NCBI RefSeq assembly: GCF_016031615.1
Contig: NZ_JACYXC010000001.1
Location: 1,178,001 to 1,242,000 of the forward strand
Source of the DNA: Streptomyces pactum
GTDB lineage: Bacteria; Actinomycetota; Actinomycetes; Streptomycetales; Streptomycetaceae
Length of the DNA: 64,000 nucleotides
Direction of reading: 5' to 3'
The notes beneath the pieces were generated by a model that had not been told where the DNA came from, ran no database searches, and saw nothing but the letters and a program-made list of their open reading frames with translations. This document shows positions 36,604-45,696 of the stretch, piece after piece. Both the position numbers and the translations under genes were made by a program. The number at the start of each line of letters is the position of its first letter. Positions within the stretch are counted from its first letter, which is position 1.

Positions 36604-37188
36604 TCAGCGTCCGCGCAGGCGGCGTACGAGAATGCTCGCGTCGCCGCGCGACTCCAGATCGGCGAGGACGACGGCGACCGCCTCCCGCACGATCCGGCCG
36701 CGGTCCACCGCCAGGCCGTGCTCCCCGCGCAGCACCAGCCGCGCGTGTTCCAGGTCCATCAGCTCCTCGGCGGAGACGTAGACCGTGATCTTCTCGTCGT
36801 GGCGCTCGCGTCCGCTGGGACGCCGGGCCGCGGGCCGGCCGCGGCGGCGGGCCGGCTGCCCGCCCTGGCCGTGGACCGGTGCCGCGTCCTGCGGCTGCCG
36901 TGCCGCGGCCCGCTCCTGGGCCGCCGTGCGGCGGGTGCCGGGCGGCTCGGTGCCGGCGGCCTCCCGGCCGGCGTGCTCGGCGCCGTCCGGCCCGGTCCCG
37001 GTGCGGGGGCCGGCGTCCGGGGCCTCGGCGGCGGCGGTGTCGCTCTCCCCCGCCGGGGAGGGCACCCGGGTCGCGGGCTCACCGCCGGCCGGACGCCGGG
37101 CGGGGGCCGGGGAGGAGGACTGCAGGCCCATCCCCCCGGTGGTGCGGAACAGCTCGTCGGCGCCGGGAAGACTCACTCGGCGTGACAC
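36604..37188 (-). CDS. Ribbon-helix-helix-like partner of ParA (ParG-like organisation)
   Basis: 194 residues from GTG at 37188; it overlaps the 3' end of parA by 16 bp. Residues 1-130 are Pro/Ala/Arg-rich and disordered-looking. Residues 132-180 have the layout of an RHH DNA-binding fold: strand EKITVYVSA, helix EELMDLEHARLVLRG, loop, helix VDRGRIVREAVAVVLADLESRGD. Together with the deviant-Walker ParA encoded just upstream, the pair resembles ParF-ParG type partition modules, where the RHH protein binds DNA and stimulates the ATPase through a flexible N-terminus. No catalytic motif. Fold assignment is by pattern only. Confidence 0.75.
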   Translation of the reverse strand: MSRRVSLPGADELFRTTGGMGLQSSSPAPARRPAGGEPATRVPSPAGESDTAAAEAPDAGPRTGTGPDGAEHAGREAAGTEPPGTRRTAAQERAAARQPQDAAPVHGQGGQPARRRGRPAARRPSGRERHDEKITVYVSAEELMDLEHARLVLRGEHGLAVDRGRIVREAVAVVLADLESRGDASILVRRLRGR

Positions 37189-38327
37189 CGGGCGAGCACC
37201 TCCCTGGCGAGCTGGCGGTAGGCGGCGGCGCCGACGGAGTTGGAGGCGTAGGTGGTGATCGGCTCACCGGCGACGGTGGTCTCCGGGAAGCGCACGGTAC
37301 GGCCGATCACGGTGTGGTAGACGTGGTCGTCGAACGCCTCCACCACCCGGGCCAGCACCTCGCGGCTGTGGACCGTGCGCGAGTCGTACATGGTCGCCAG
37401 GATGCCGTCCAGCTCCAGGTCGGGGTTGAGCCGCTCCTGGACCTTCTCGATGGTCTCGGTGAGCAGCGCCACACCGCGCAGCGCGAAGAACTCGCACTCC
37501 AGCGGGACGATCACCTTGTGCGCCGCGGTGAGGGCGTTGACGGTGAGCAGGCCGAGCGAGGGCTGGCAGTCGATGACGATGTAGTCGTAGTCCGGCAGCA
37601 GGGGCTTGAGCGCGCGCTGCAGGGTGGACTCCCGCGCCACCTCGCTGACCAGCTGGACCTCGGCGGCGGACAGGTCGATGTTGCTGGGCAGCAGGTCCAT
37701 GTTGGGGACCGCGGTCTTCAGCAGCACCTCGTCGGCCGACATCCCCCGCTCCATGAGCAGGTTGTAGACGGTGAGGTCGAGCTCCATCGGGTTGACGCCG
37801 AGGCCGACCGAGAGTGCGCCCTGGGGGTCGAAGTCCACCAGCAGCACCCGGCGGCCGTACTCGGCGAGCGCCGCGCCCAGGTTGATGGTGGAGGTGGTCT
37901 TGCCCACCCCGCCCTTCTGGTTGCACATCGCGATGATCTTCGCGGGGCCGTGGTCGGTGAGCGGTCCCGGGATCGGGAAGTACGGCAGCGGGCGACCGGT
38001 CGGGCCGACGCGCTCCCGGCGCTGGCGGGCGGCGTCCGGGGCGAGGGTGGCCGCGTACTCGGGGTCGGGCTCGTACTCCGCGTCGGGGTCGTAGAAGTGG
38101 CCGTCGGGCAGGTCGTAATCGGCGGGGGCGGGGTCCGTGCCGCGCTGATCCCCGGCCATGGCGTTCACGTGATGGCCGTCCATGCTCTGGTGGGCTGTCG
38201 TCATGCTCTGGTGGGTTGCGAAGGTCTGGACAGCGACGGAGCCGACAGCCGTGAGCCCCGAAGGAGCCTGGCCCCGCCCAGCCGATCCTGGTTGACCACC
38301 CCCGGGAGTAAATGTCGACTCATTCAC
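37173..38327 (-). CDS. parA: ParA/Soj-family ATPase at the scpAB locus
   Basis: 384 residues from GTG at 38327 with AGGAGGTAGGACG in front. About 125 residues of acidic, Asp/Pro/Tyr-rich N-terminal extension, then the deviant Walker A KGGVGKTT (138-145, signature Lys138), LLVDFDPQGALSVGLG, YDYIVIDCQPSLGLLTVNAL and PLECEFFALRGVALLTETI. This is the ParA paralogue linked to scpAB in actinobacteria (not the oriC-proximal parA-parB). Likely organises chromosomal DNA by ATP-dependent dimerisation. No parB follows; the next gene encodes an RHH-like protein instead. Confidence 0.93.
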   Translation of the reverse strand: MNESTFTPGGGQPGSAGRGQAPSGLTAVGSVAVQTFATHQSMTTAHQSMDGHHVNAMAGDQRGTDPAPADYDLPDGHFYDPDAEYEPDPEYAATLAPDAARQRRERVGPTGRPLPYFPIPGPLTDHGPAKIIAMCNQKGGVGKTTSTINLGAALAEYGRRVLLVDFDPQGALSVGLGVNPMELDLTVYNLLMERGMSADEVLLKTAVPNMDLLPSNIDLSAAEVQLVSEVARESTLQRALKPLLPDYDYIVIDCQPSLGLLTVNALTAAHKVIVPLECEFFALRGVALLTETIEKVQERLNPDLELDGILATMYDSRTVHSREVLARVVEAFDDHVYHTVIGRTVRFPETTVAGEPITTYASNSVGAAAYRQLAREVLARCHAE

Positions 38328-38604
38328 AAGTCGTCCTACCTCCTTGGTGACCAGGAAACTTCTCGATAGGTCAGCGTGACACCATGCCGACGGTTGGCGA
38401 CTCTATGGCGTGTCGGTGGTTCACAGCAACACAATCCGCCGGAGACGGCGCGATGTGTCGGCAACGGAACACCCCGCTGTCAAGGGCCTGACCCTTTTCC
38501 GTGGATGACTGATCGGGTGCGCGAATCGACTGAACAGTTACATTCACGGCACTTGGACCGGCGATGGCGGGCCGGCGCGGCCCGGGGTGCGCGGGCATGA
38601 CGGC

Positions 38605-38636
38605 GGCCGGGCCCCGCCTTGCGGCAGGACCCGGCC
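38605..38636 (-). terminator. Second terminator after ald
   Basis: 14-bp stem GGCCGGGCCCCGCC with its partner at 38623-38636, 4-nt loop. Two positions pair as G-U only in the leftward transcript, supporting function for ald read-through. Confidence 0.6.
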
Positions 38637-38674
38637 TCACGCGCCGTGTTGACGTTGTGCGTTGACCGCGCCGG

Positions 38675-38706
38675 CCGTGCGGCGGGACAGGCGTCCCGCC
38701 GCACGG
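38675..38706 (-). terminator. First terminator after ald
   Basis: Perfect 13-bp stem CCGTGCGGCGGGA / TCCCGCCGCACGG, 6-nt loop, 82 bp past the ald stop codon. Confidence 0.7.
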
Positions 38707-38787
38707 TCGCGGGCCGGCCGGCCGCGGACCCGGCGGTGTTCCGCGGCGCTCCGGAACGGTCCCCGGCCGGGGCCGGGGCGCCCCGGA

Positions 38788-39912
38788 TCAGCCGAGCAGC
38801 GCGCTCAGTTCGACGCTGGGCAGGCCGTGCGCCTCGGCGACCGGGCCGTAGACGACCTGGCCCTCGTGGGTGTTGAGGCCCTTGGCCAGCGCGGGGTCGC
38901 GGCGCAGCGCGTCCCGCCAGCCGCGGTTGGCCAGCTCCACGATGTAGGGCAGCGTGGCGTTGGTCAGCGCGTAGGTGGAGGTGTTGGGCACCGCACCCGG
39001 CATGTTGGCGACGCAGTAGAAGACCGAGTTGTGGACCGGGAAGGTCGGCTCGGCGTGCGTGGTGGGACGGGAGTCCTCGAAGCAGCCGCCCTGGTCGATC
39101 GCGATGTCGACAAGGACACTTCCGGGCTTCATCCGGGAGACCAGCTCGTTGGTGACCAGCTTCGGGGCCTTGGCGCCCGGGATGAGGACCGCGCCGATGA
39201 CCAGGTCGGCCTCGACGACGGCCTTCTCCAGCTCGTAGGCGTTGGAGACGATCGTCTGCACCTTGGTGCCGAAGATCTTGTCCGCCTCGCGCAGCTTGTT
39301 GATGTCCTTGTCCAGCAGGGTCACGTGGAAGCCCATGCCGATGGCGATCTGGGTGGCGTTCCAGCCGGAGACGCCGCCGCCGATGACCACGGCCTTGCCC
39401 GCGGCCACGCCCGGGACGCCGCCCGGCAGCACGCCGCGGCCGCCGGCCGCGCGCATCAGGTGGTAGGCGCCGACCTGCGGGGCGAGGCGGCCCGCGACCT
39501 CGGACATCGGGGCGAGCAGCGGCAGCGCGCGGTTGGCGGTCTCCACCGTCTCGTAGGCGATGGCGGTGGTGCCGGACTTCAGCAGCGCGTCGGTGCACTC
39601 ACGGGAAGCGGCCAGGTGCAGGTAGGTGAAGAGCGTCTGGTCCTTGCGGAGACGGTGGTACTCCTCCGCGATCGGCTCCTTCACCTTCAGCAGCAGGTCC
39701 GCGGTGGCCCAGACCTCGTCCGCGGTGGCGAGGATGGTCGCGCCCGCCGCGGTGTACTCGGCGTCCGTGATGGAGGAGCCGAGGCCGGCGCCCTGCTCCA
39801 CGAAGACCTGGTGGCCTCCTCGGACGAGTTCGAGCACGCCGGCAGGCGTGATGGCCACGCGGAACTCGTTGTTCTTGACCTCGCGGGGGATGCCGACCTT
39901 CACGTCGATCAC
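38788..39912 (-). CDS. ald: Alanine dehydrogenase
   Basis: 374 residues from GTG at 39912 (AAGGACC upstream). N-terminal KVGIPREVKNNEFRVAITPAGV, catalytic/substrate residues in FTYLHLAASRE (His) and LLKVKEP (Lys), the nucleotide motif VVIGGGVSGWNATQIAIGMG with Asp in LLDKDINKL, and DIAIDQGGCFEDSRPTTH. Full length for the family. Reversibly converts L-alanine, water and NAD to pyruvate, ammonia and NADH; a hexamer. It stands alone between the segregation operon and the TPR gene, with its own palindromic leader element and tandem terminators. Confidence 0.97.
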   Translation of the reverse strand: MIDVKVGIPREVKNNEFRVAITPAGVLELVRGGHQVFVEQGAGLGSSITDAEYTAAGATILATADEVWATADLLLKVKEPIAEEYHRLRKDQTLFTYLHLAASRECTDALLKSGTTAIAYETVETANRALPLLAPMSEVAGRLAPQVGAYHLMRAAGGRGVLPGGVPGVAAGKAVVIGGGVSGWNATQIAIGMGFHVTLLDKDINKLREADKIFGTKVQTIVSNAYELEKAVVEADLVIGAVLIPGAKAPKLVTNELVSRMKPGSVLVDIAIDQGGCFEDSRPTTHAEPTFPVHNSVFYCVANMPGAVPNTSTYALTNATLPYIVELANRGWRDALRRDPALAKGLNTHEGQVVYGPVAEAHGLPSVELSALLG

Positions 39913-39927
39913 GGTCCTTGAATCTTG

Positions 39928-39945
39928 GGTATTCCTGGCAATACC
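39928..39945 (-). promoter_or_regulatory. Palindrome upstream of ald, candidate operator
   Basis: GGTATT-CCTGGC-AATACC, a perfect 6-bp inverted repeat with a 6-bp spacer starting 16 bp upstream of the ald start, in an unusually AT-rich stretch (39920-40035). Lrp/AsnC-type regulators control ald in mycobacteria, so this is a reasonable operator candidate; a role in RNA folding is an alternative. Confidence 0.45.
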
Positions 39946-40035
39946 GACATGCAACTACATGGCGGAACAGTTAGCGCCGATCGCTATGCGAGCCAGTCTA
40001 ATGAAGGATGTCGCGCTGTCTAGCCTTGCTTTGCA

Positions 40036-42297
40036 TCAATCTTTCCGGGGAGTGCTGCTGATTTCGTAGGTGCGATCTTGCTTACCCTCCGGTTCGCCCC
40101 GCGAGACCCGGGCGAGCAGCCGTTCCGCGGCGTTCCGGTGCAGCTCAGCGGCGGAGACCTGCCCCAGTCGCTCCAGGGTGTCCGCCGTCCGGATCCGCAC
40201 CGCCGCCTGCAGCCGCAGGTCACCGGCGCGCCGGGCCAGCTCCACCGCCTCCAGGCAGGTCCGCAGCGCCTCCCGCGGCCGCCCCGCGTACTCCTGCACC
40301 CGCGCCGTCTCGGCCAGCGCCCGTGCGTGGCCCGCCGGGTCGCCCAGCCGCCGGCTGGCGGCGCCCGCGGCCCGCCAGGCCCGCAGCGCCTCGCCCCACT
40401 GCCCGGCGTAGGTGTGCACCACGCCGATCCGGCCGTACAGCCGTGCCTCGGCGGCGAGTTCACGGCGCGTCAGGTGCAGGGCCAGCGCACGGCCGTACCA
40501 GTCGGCGGCGCGCTGCCAGTCCCCGGCCTCCTGGTAGGTGGCGCCGATGGACTCCAGGGCACGGCCGGTCGCGTACGGGTCCTCCGCCGCCCGCGCCGCG
40601 TCCAGCGCCTCCTTGTAGCGGCCCATCGCCTCCCCGGTGCGGCCGGCACGGGCGTCCAGGTCGCCGAGGTTGAGCAGCGCGGCGGCCTCCTCCAGCGGAA
40701 GGTCTCGGCGGCGGGCCACGTCGAGCACCAGCTGGTGCAGTTCGTACAGTTCGGGCGCGGCGGCGGTGAACCCCCGGTGGGCGGCGAGCGCCTGGGCCAG
40801 CGCCGCCACCAACCGGCGGGCGAGGGTGTCGAGTTGACCGTCCTCGACGGCGAGCCGGGCGGCCTCGCGCAGCTCCCGCAGCCACCGGTCGAGCCACCGG
40901 CCGGCGGCGGCCCGGGAGGGGAAGCGCAGCGCCGCGGGCAGCTCGCCGAGCGCGGTGCGGGCCGCCGGGTCGCCGGTCCGGGCGGCCAGCTCGCAGGCGG
41001 TCAGCCGGCGCACCGTCCGCTCCAGCAGCCGGGCGCGGGCCAGCTTGACCTCGGCCGGGCGCTCGTCCTCGGCGAGCGCGGCGTGGATCAGCGCGTCGAG
41101 GCAGCCGGGCACCTGGTAGCGCGGCGGCAGGGCCGCTCCGGCCCCGCCGGCCTGCGGCCCGTCGTCCGGTTCCGCCGGCGGCCGCAGCAGTCCGCAGGCG
41201 ACGAAGTCGGTCAGCAGGTCCTGGGCGGTGGCCACCGAGCAGCCGGCGAGCGCCGAGGCGCTCACCGCGTCCACGGTGCCGTCCGGGGCGAGCGCGAGCA
41301 GCCGCAGGACCCGGGCGGCGGGCGCCGGCAGCGCCGACAGGACGAGCCGGAAGGCGCGGCGCACCGGAGCCGGGGCGAGGTCGTCCGCGCCGTCGTCCGG
41401 CACCAGGGCCAGCTGCCGGCCGGCGTCGGAGACCGACGCCTTGGGCCGGGCGGCGAGCCAGCCGCCGACCAGGGCCAGCGCGGCCGGCTGTCCCCCGCAG
41501 GCGGTGGCGACGGATTCCGCGGCCACCGGGTCGCAGGTGATCCGGGTGGACCCGGCGTATCCGGCGAGCATCGTCACCGCGGAGCCGGTGTCCAGCCCGC
41601 CCAGGGTGCACGGCCGTACGTCGGGGATGCCGGTGAGCGGCCCGCCGGAGACGGCGACCACCAGGCAGCCGGGCGCGTGCGGCAGCAGCAGGTCCACCTG
41701 CTCGGCGCTGTTCGCGTCGTCCAGCAGCAGGATCGCCCGCTTGTCCCGGCAGGCGTCCCGGAGCAGCTCGGACAGCTCCTCCTCGTCGGCACCGGGAGGC
41801 GCGTCGGCACCCAGGGCGGCCAGCAGGTCACGGGCGGCCGTGGCCGGCGGCAGCGGCTCCCCGCAGGAGGTCGTGAGCCGGGCCCGCAGCACCCCGTCGG
41901 GGTAGTCGGACCGGACGCGCCGCACCAGTTCCTCGGCGAGCGCGGTGCGCCCCGAACCGGGGCGCCCGGCGATCAGCAGCACCCGGCCCCGGGGTACCTC
42001 CCGGCCGGCGAGGGTGTCCAGCCCGGCCCGGCCGATGTCGGACCGCAGCGCGGCCAGCTCCCGCTGCCGGCCCACCAGCGCGCCGCGCACCGGGTCGCCG
42101 GGGAGGTGGTCGTCGGAGCCGGGGCCGCCGGGGTCGGTGGTACCGGGAGTGCCGGGTGCAGGCGTGGTGGAGTGTGCGGGGCGCGAGCCGGTACTCGCGC
42201 GCGCCCTCCCGGCGCCGGTCCCACCCGTCCCGGGCGTCACGGCCTTCGCCCGCCGGTCCCCCGGCGCCCCCTCCGTGCCGACCGCCTGCTCCGCCAC
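40036..42297 (-). CDS. P-loop (NB-ARC-like) and TPR repeat protein
   Basis: 753 residues from GTG at 42297 with GGGAGTGGG upstream. Residues 1-75 are a Thr/Pro/Gly linker. A STAND-type ATPase follows: LVGRQRELAALRSDI, Walker A RPGSGRTALAEELVRR, Walker B AILLLDDANS, and a winged helix-like stretch (RVLRLLALAPDGTVDAVSASALAG). The C-terminal third contains TPR-like units (LLNLGDLDARAGRTGEAMGRYKEALDAA, GATYQEAGDWQRAADWYGRAL, GVVHTYAGQWGEALRAWRAA, read in parts). It resembles the AfsR/SARP-type C-terminal halves but has no DNA-binding domain. A signalling switch is likely; partner and ligand unknown. Confidence 0.85.
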   Translation of the reverse strand: MAEQAVGTEGAPGDRRAKAVTPGTGGTGAGRARASTGSRPAHSTTPAPGTPGTTDPGGPGSDDHLPGDPVRGALVGRQRELAALRSDIGRAGLDTLAGREVPRGRVLLIAGRPGSGRTALAEELVRRVRSDYPDGVLRARLTTSCGEPLPPATAARDLLAALGADAPPGADEEELSELLRDACRDKRAILLLDDANSAEQVDLLLPHAPGCLVVAVSGGPLTGIPDVRPCTLGGLDTGSAVTMLAGYAGSTRITCDPVAAESVATACGGQPAALALVGGWLAARPKASVSDAGRQLALVPDDGADDLAPAPVRRAFRLVLSALPAPAARVLRLLALAPDGTVDAVSASALAGCSVATAQDLLTDFVACGLLRPPAEPDDGPQAGGAGAALPPRYQVPGCLDALIHAALAEDERPAEVKLARARLLERTVRRLTACELAARTGDPAARTALGELPAALRFPSRAAAGRWLDRWLRELREAARLAVEDGQLDTLARRLVAALAQALAAHRGFTAAAPELYELHQLVLDVARRRDLPLEEAAALLNLGDLDARAGRTGEAMGRYKEALDAARAAEDPYATGRALESIGATYQEAGDWQRAADWYGRALALHLTRRELAAEARLYGRIGVVHTYAGQWGEALRAWRAAGAASRRLGDPAGHARALAETARVQEYAGRPREALRTCLEAVELARRAGDLRLQAAVRIRTADTLERLGQVSAAELHRNAAERLLARVSRGEPEGKQDRTYEISSTPRKD

Positions 42298-42901
42298 GGA
42301 CCCACTCCCGTCCAGCTGCGTGTGCGAGCCCGACCGCGGCCGCGGTCAGGGTCGCACCGAGCGTAGTTCACCCCGGGTCATGCGTTCGGCACTCCCTGCC
42401 GCTACGGGCCGGTAAAGATCACCTGATCGGATTCACCGATGGTCGCACCGGCCCCCGGGCCGTGCCACGGGACCGCCCCTGGGCGCGACGGGGGCGAATC
42501 CGCGGCCCGGCCGATGGGGCCGGGCCGGCGCCTGGTCCCGGAACGGTGTCGAGGCGGGCCGGGCCGGTGCCGAGCCGGCATCCGAACCGGCGGTCCGGGG
42601 CCGCGCCGCCGGTTCGGACGGAACCCCACGGCCCTCCGGCGCCCGGCGACGGGCACGTCGCGGACCCGTGCGGGGGACGGTCCCCGTACCCCAGGAATGG
42701 AATTACGCCCCGGCGGGCCCGCAGCGGCCCGCGGCCCGGCGGTGGCCACGGGCGCCGACCGCGCCCCCGCCCGGGGCCGGCACCGCGCGGCCCTCACCCG
42801 GGGCGTACGCCGCCGCGCGCCCCGCCGCCGTACCCGACCCGCCGCCGCGGCCGTACCCGCCCGAGCCGGTACGCGCGCCCCTGCCGGCGCCCGGACCGGC
42901 G
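42298..42901. other. Gene-free gap upstream of the P-loop/TPR gene
   Basis: 600 bp. The first 130 bp (to about 42430) are less GC-rich and probably hold the promoter. The rest is low complexity, Pro/Arg-coding in all frames; one rightward frame from 42668 stays open but then runs antisense through the Nudix gene and has no ribosome site, so I do not call it. Confidence 0.5.
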
Positions 42902-43531
42902 CTACGCCTCGAAGGGCCGGGCCGGCCAGGGCGCGTCGGCCGGGCGCAGGGCGTCCAGCCCGCCCTCGGTGCCGCGGGCGGCGTGCAGCGAGAGGACGCC
43001 GACGATCAGCGCGTTGTTGTGCAGCTCCCCGGCGAGCGCGCCGCGGACCAGCTCCGCCAGCGGCACCCGGCCCAGCTCCATGTCGGCCTCCTCCTCGGAG
43101 ACCTCGAACCGCTCGCCCTCGACCTCGGAGATCTGCCGGGCGAGGAAGATGCGCACCGCCTCGTCGCAGCCGCCGGGGCTGGTGTAGACGTCGATGAGGA
43201 CCCGCCAGTCCTCCGCCTTGACGTGCGCCTCCTCGTACAGCTCGCGCTGGGCGGCGTGCAGCGGGTTCTCGCCGGGGACGTCGAGCAGCCCGGCGGGGAT
43301 CTCCCACAGCTTGTGGCGCACCGGGTGGCGGTACTGCCGCAGCACCAGGACGCGGTCGGCGTCGTCGAGCGCGAGGACGGCCACCGAGCCGGGGTGGACC
43401 TGGTAGTCGCGGACTGCGGTGGAACCGTCGGGCATCACCACCCGGTCCGTACGCACGCCGGTCTTCTTACCCATGTAGGGCGTGGCGGTCTCGGCGACCG
43501 GCCACTCCTCGGGGGTGTCCTGGATGGCCAT
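42902..43531 (-). CDS. Nudix hydrolase, ADP-ribose pyrophosphatase type
   Basis: 209 residues, ATG at 43531 after AAGGATCG. Beta-rich start with VHPGSVAVLALDDADRVLVLRQYRHPV, the Nudix box GLLDVPGENPLHAAQRELYEE completed by AHV (G-x5-E-x7-RE-L-x-EE), and the ADPRase-type LIDVYTSPGGCDEAVRIFLA with the Pro about 16 residues past the box. Probably hydrolyses ADP-ribose or a related sugar nucleotide. Follows pyrG on the same strand after a hairpin, the same pyrG-Nudix order as in mycobacteria; the xerD gene that follows there is absent here. Confidence 0.92.
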   Translation of the reverse strand: MAIQDTPEEWPVAETATPYMGKKTGVRTDRVVMPDGSTAVRDYQVHPGSVAVLALDDADRVLVLRQYRHPVRHKLWEIPAGLLDVPGENPLHAAQRELYEEAHVKAEDWRVLIDVYTSPGGCDEAVRIFLARQISEVEGERFEVSEEEADMELGRVPLAELVRGALAGELHNNALIVGVLSLHAARGTEGGLDALRPADAPWPARPFEA

Positions 43532-43563
43532 CTCGATCCTTCGGTCACGGTCGTGAACAGCAA

Positions 43564-43604
43564 GACGCCGGGGTCGGGCCCGACCCGGCCCGCACCCCGG
43601 CGTC
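43564..43604 (-). terminator. Hairpin between pyrG and the Nudix gene
   Basis: Outer 10-bp stem GACGCCGGGG / CCCCGGCGTC enclosing the small palindrome TCGGGCCCGA. It lies 22 bp after the pyrG stop and 32 bp before the Nudix start, so it may end or attenuate the pyrG transcript. Confidence 0.6.
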
Positions 43605-43626
43605 CCACCGTACCGCTCGTGCGCGA

Positions 43627-45267
<1,641 letters not shown>

Positions 45268-45696
45268 GGGCTGAGCGGCAAGTGCCAAGAGGGGGCTCCC
45301 GTGGTCGCGAGGTGAGGTGCGGATCGGCCGTGCGCCCCCCGGGCTTCTCGGAGCTCCAGGGGTGACCGTCGCTGCGGTTCGGGGGTTGTGCGCCCACCGG
45401 TCCACGGGCTACCAGGGTATCAGCGCCCCGGGGCGGCCGCTTCCGGCGACGCCTGCCGGGACGTGTGGGACCCTGGTGACCGGCGGCTCCGTTCGACCGC
45501 GTGATCGGTCCGCCACGATGTGGGACGACTCCAGCGGATCACGGCCGTCCGTCGTATCCTGCTCGGACATAATCGCTGCGAGCTGCGGCCGGCAAGGCAA
45601 TTATCCAGGCATCTCCTGTTTACGCCCCGGAATACGAGCTCGTCGGGACATTTCCGAGACCGTACATAACGCGCCCCGCGGGGCGAGGCCGTTCGA
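45268..45696. promoter_or_regulatory. Divergent promoter region, pyrG and GH15 genes
   Basis: About 430 bp. The right half (45540-45680) is AT-richer (GGACATAATCG near 45566, CCGTACATAACG near 45660), compatible with a -10 for the rightward GH15 gene. The left half is the pyrG leader. No gene or clear hairpin. Confidence 0.45.

Larger units (their letters stand above)
38328..38787. other. parA promoter region and ald terminators
   Basis: 460 bp without a gene. The part next to parA (38330-38540) is AT-richer and should contain its promoter. The part next to ald holds two hairpins listed separately. Confidence 0.5.
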
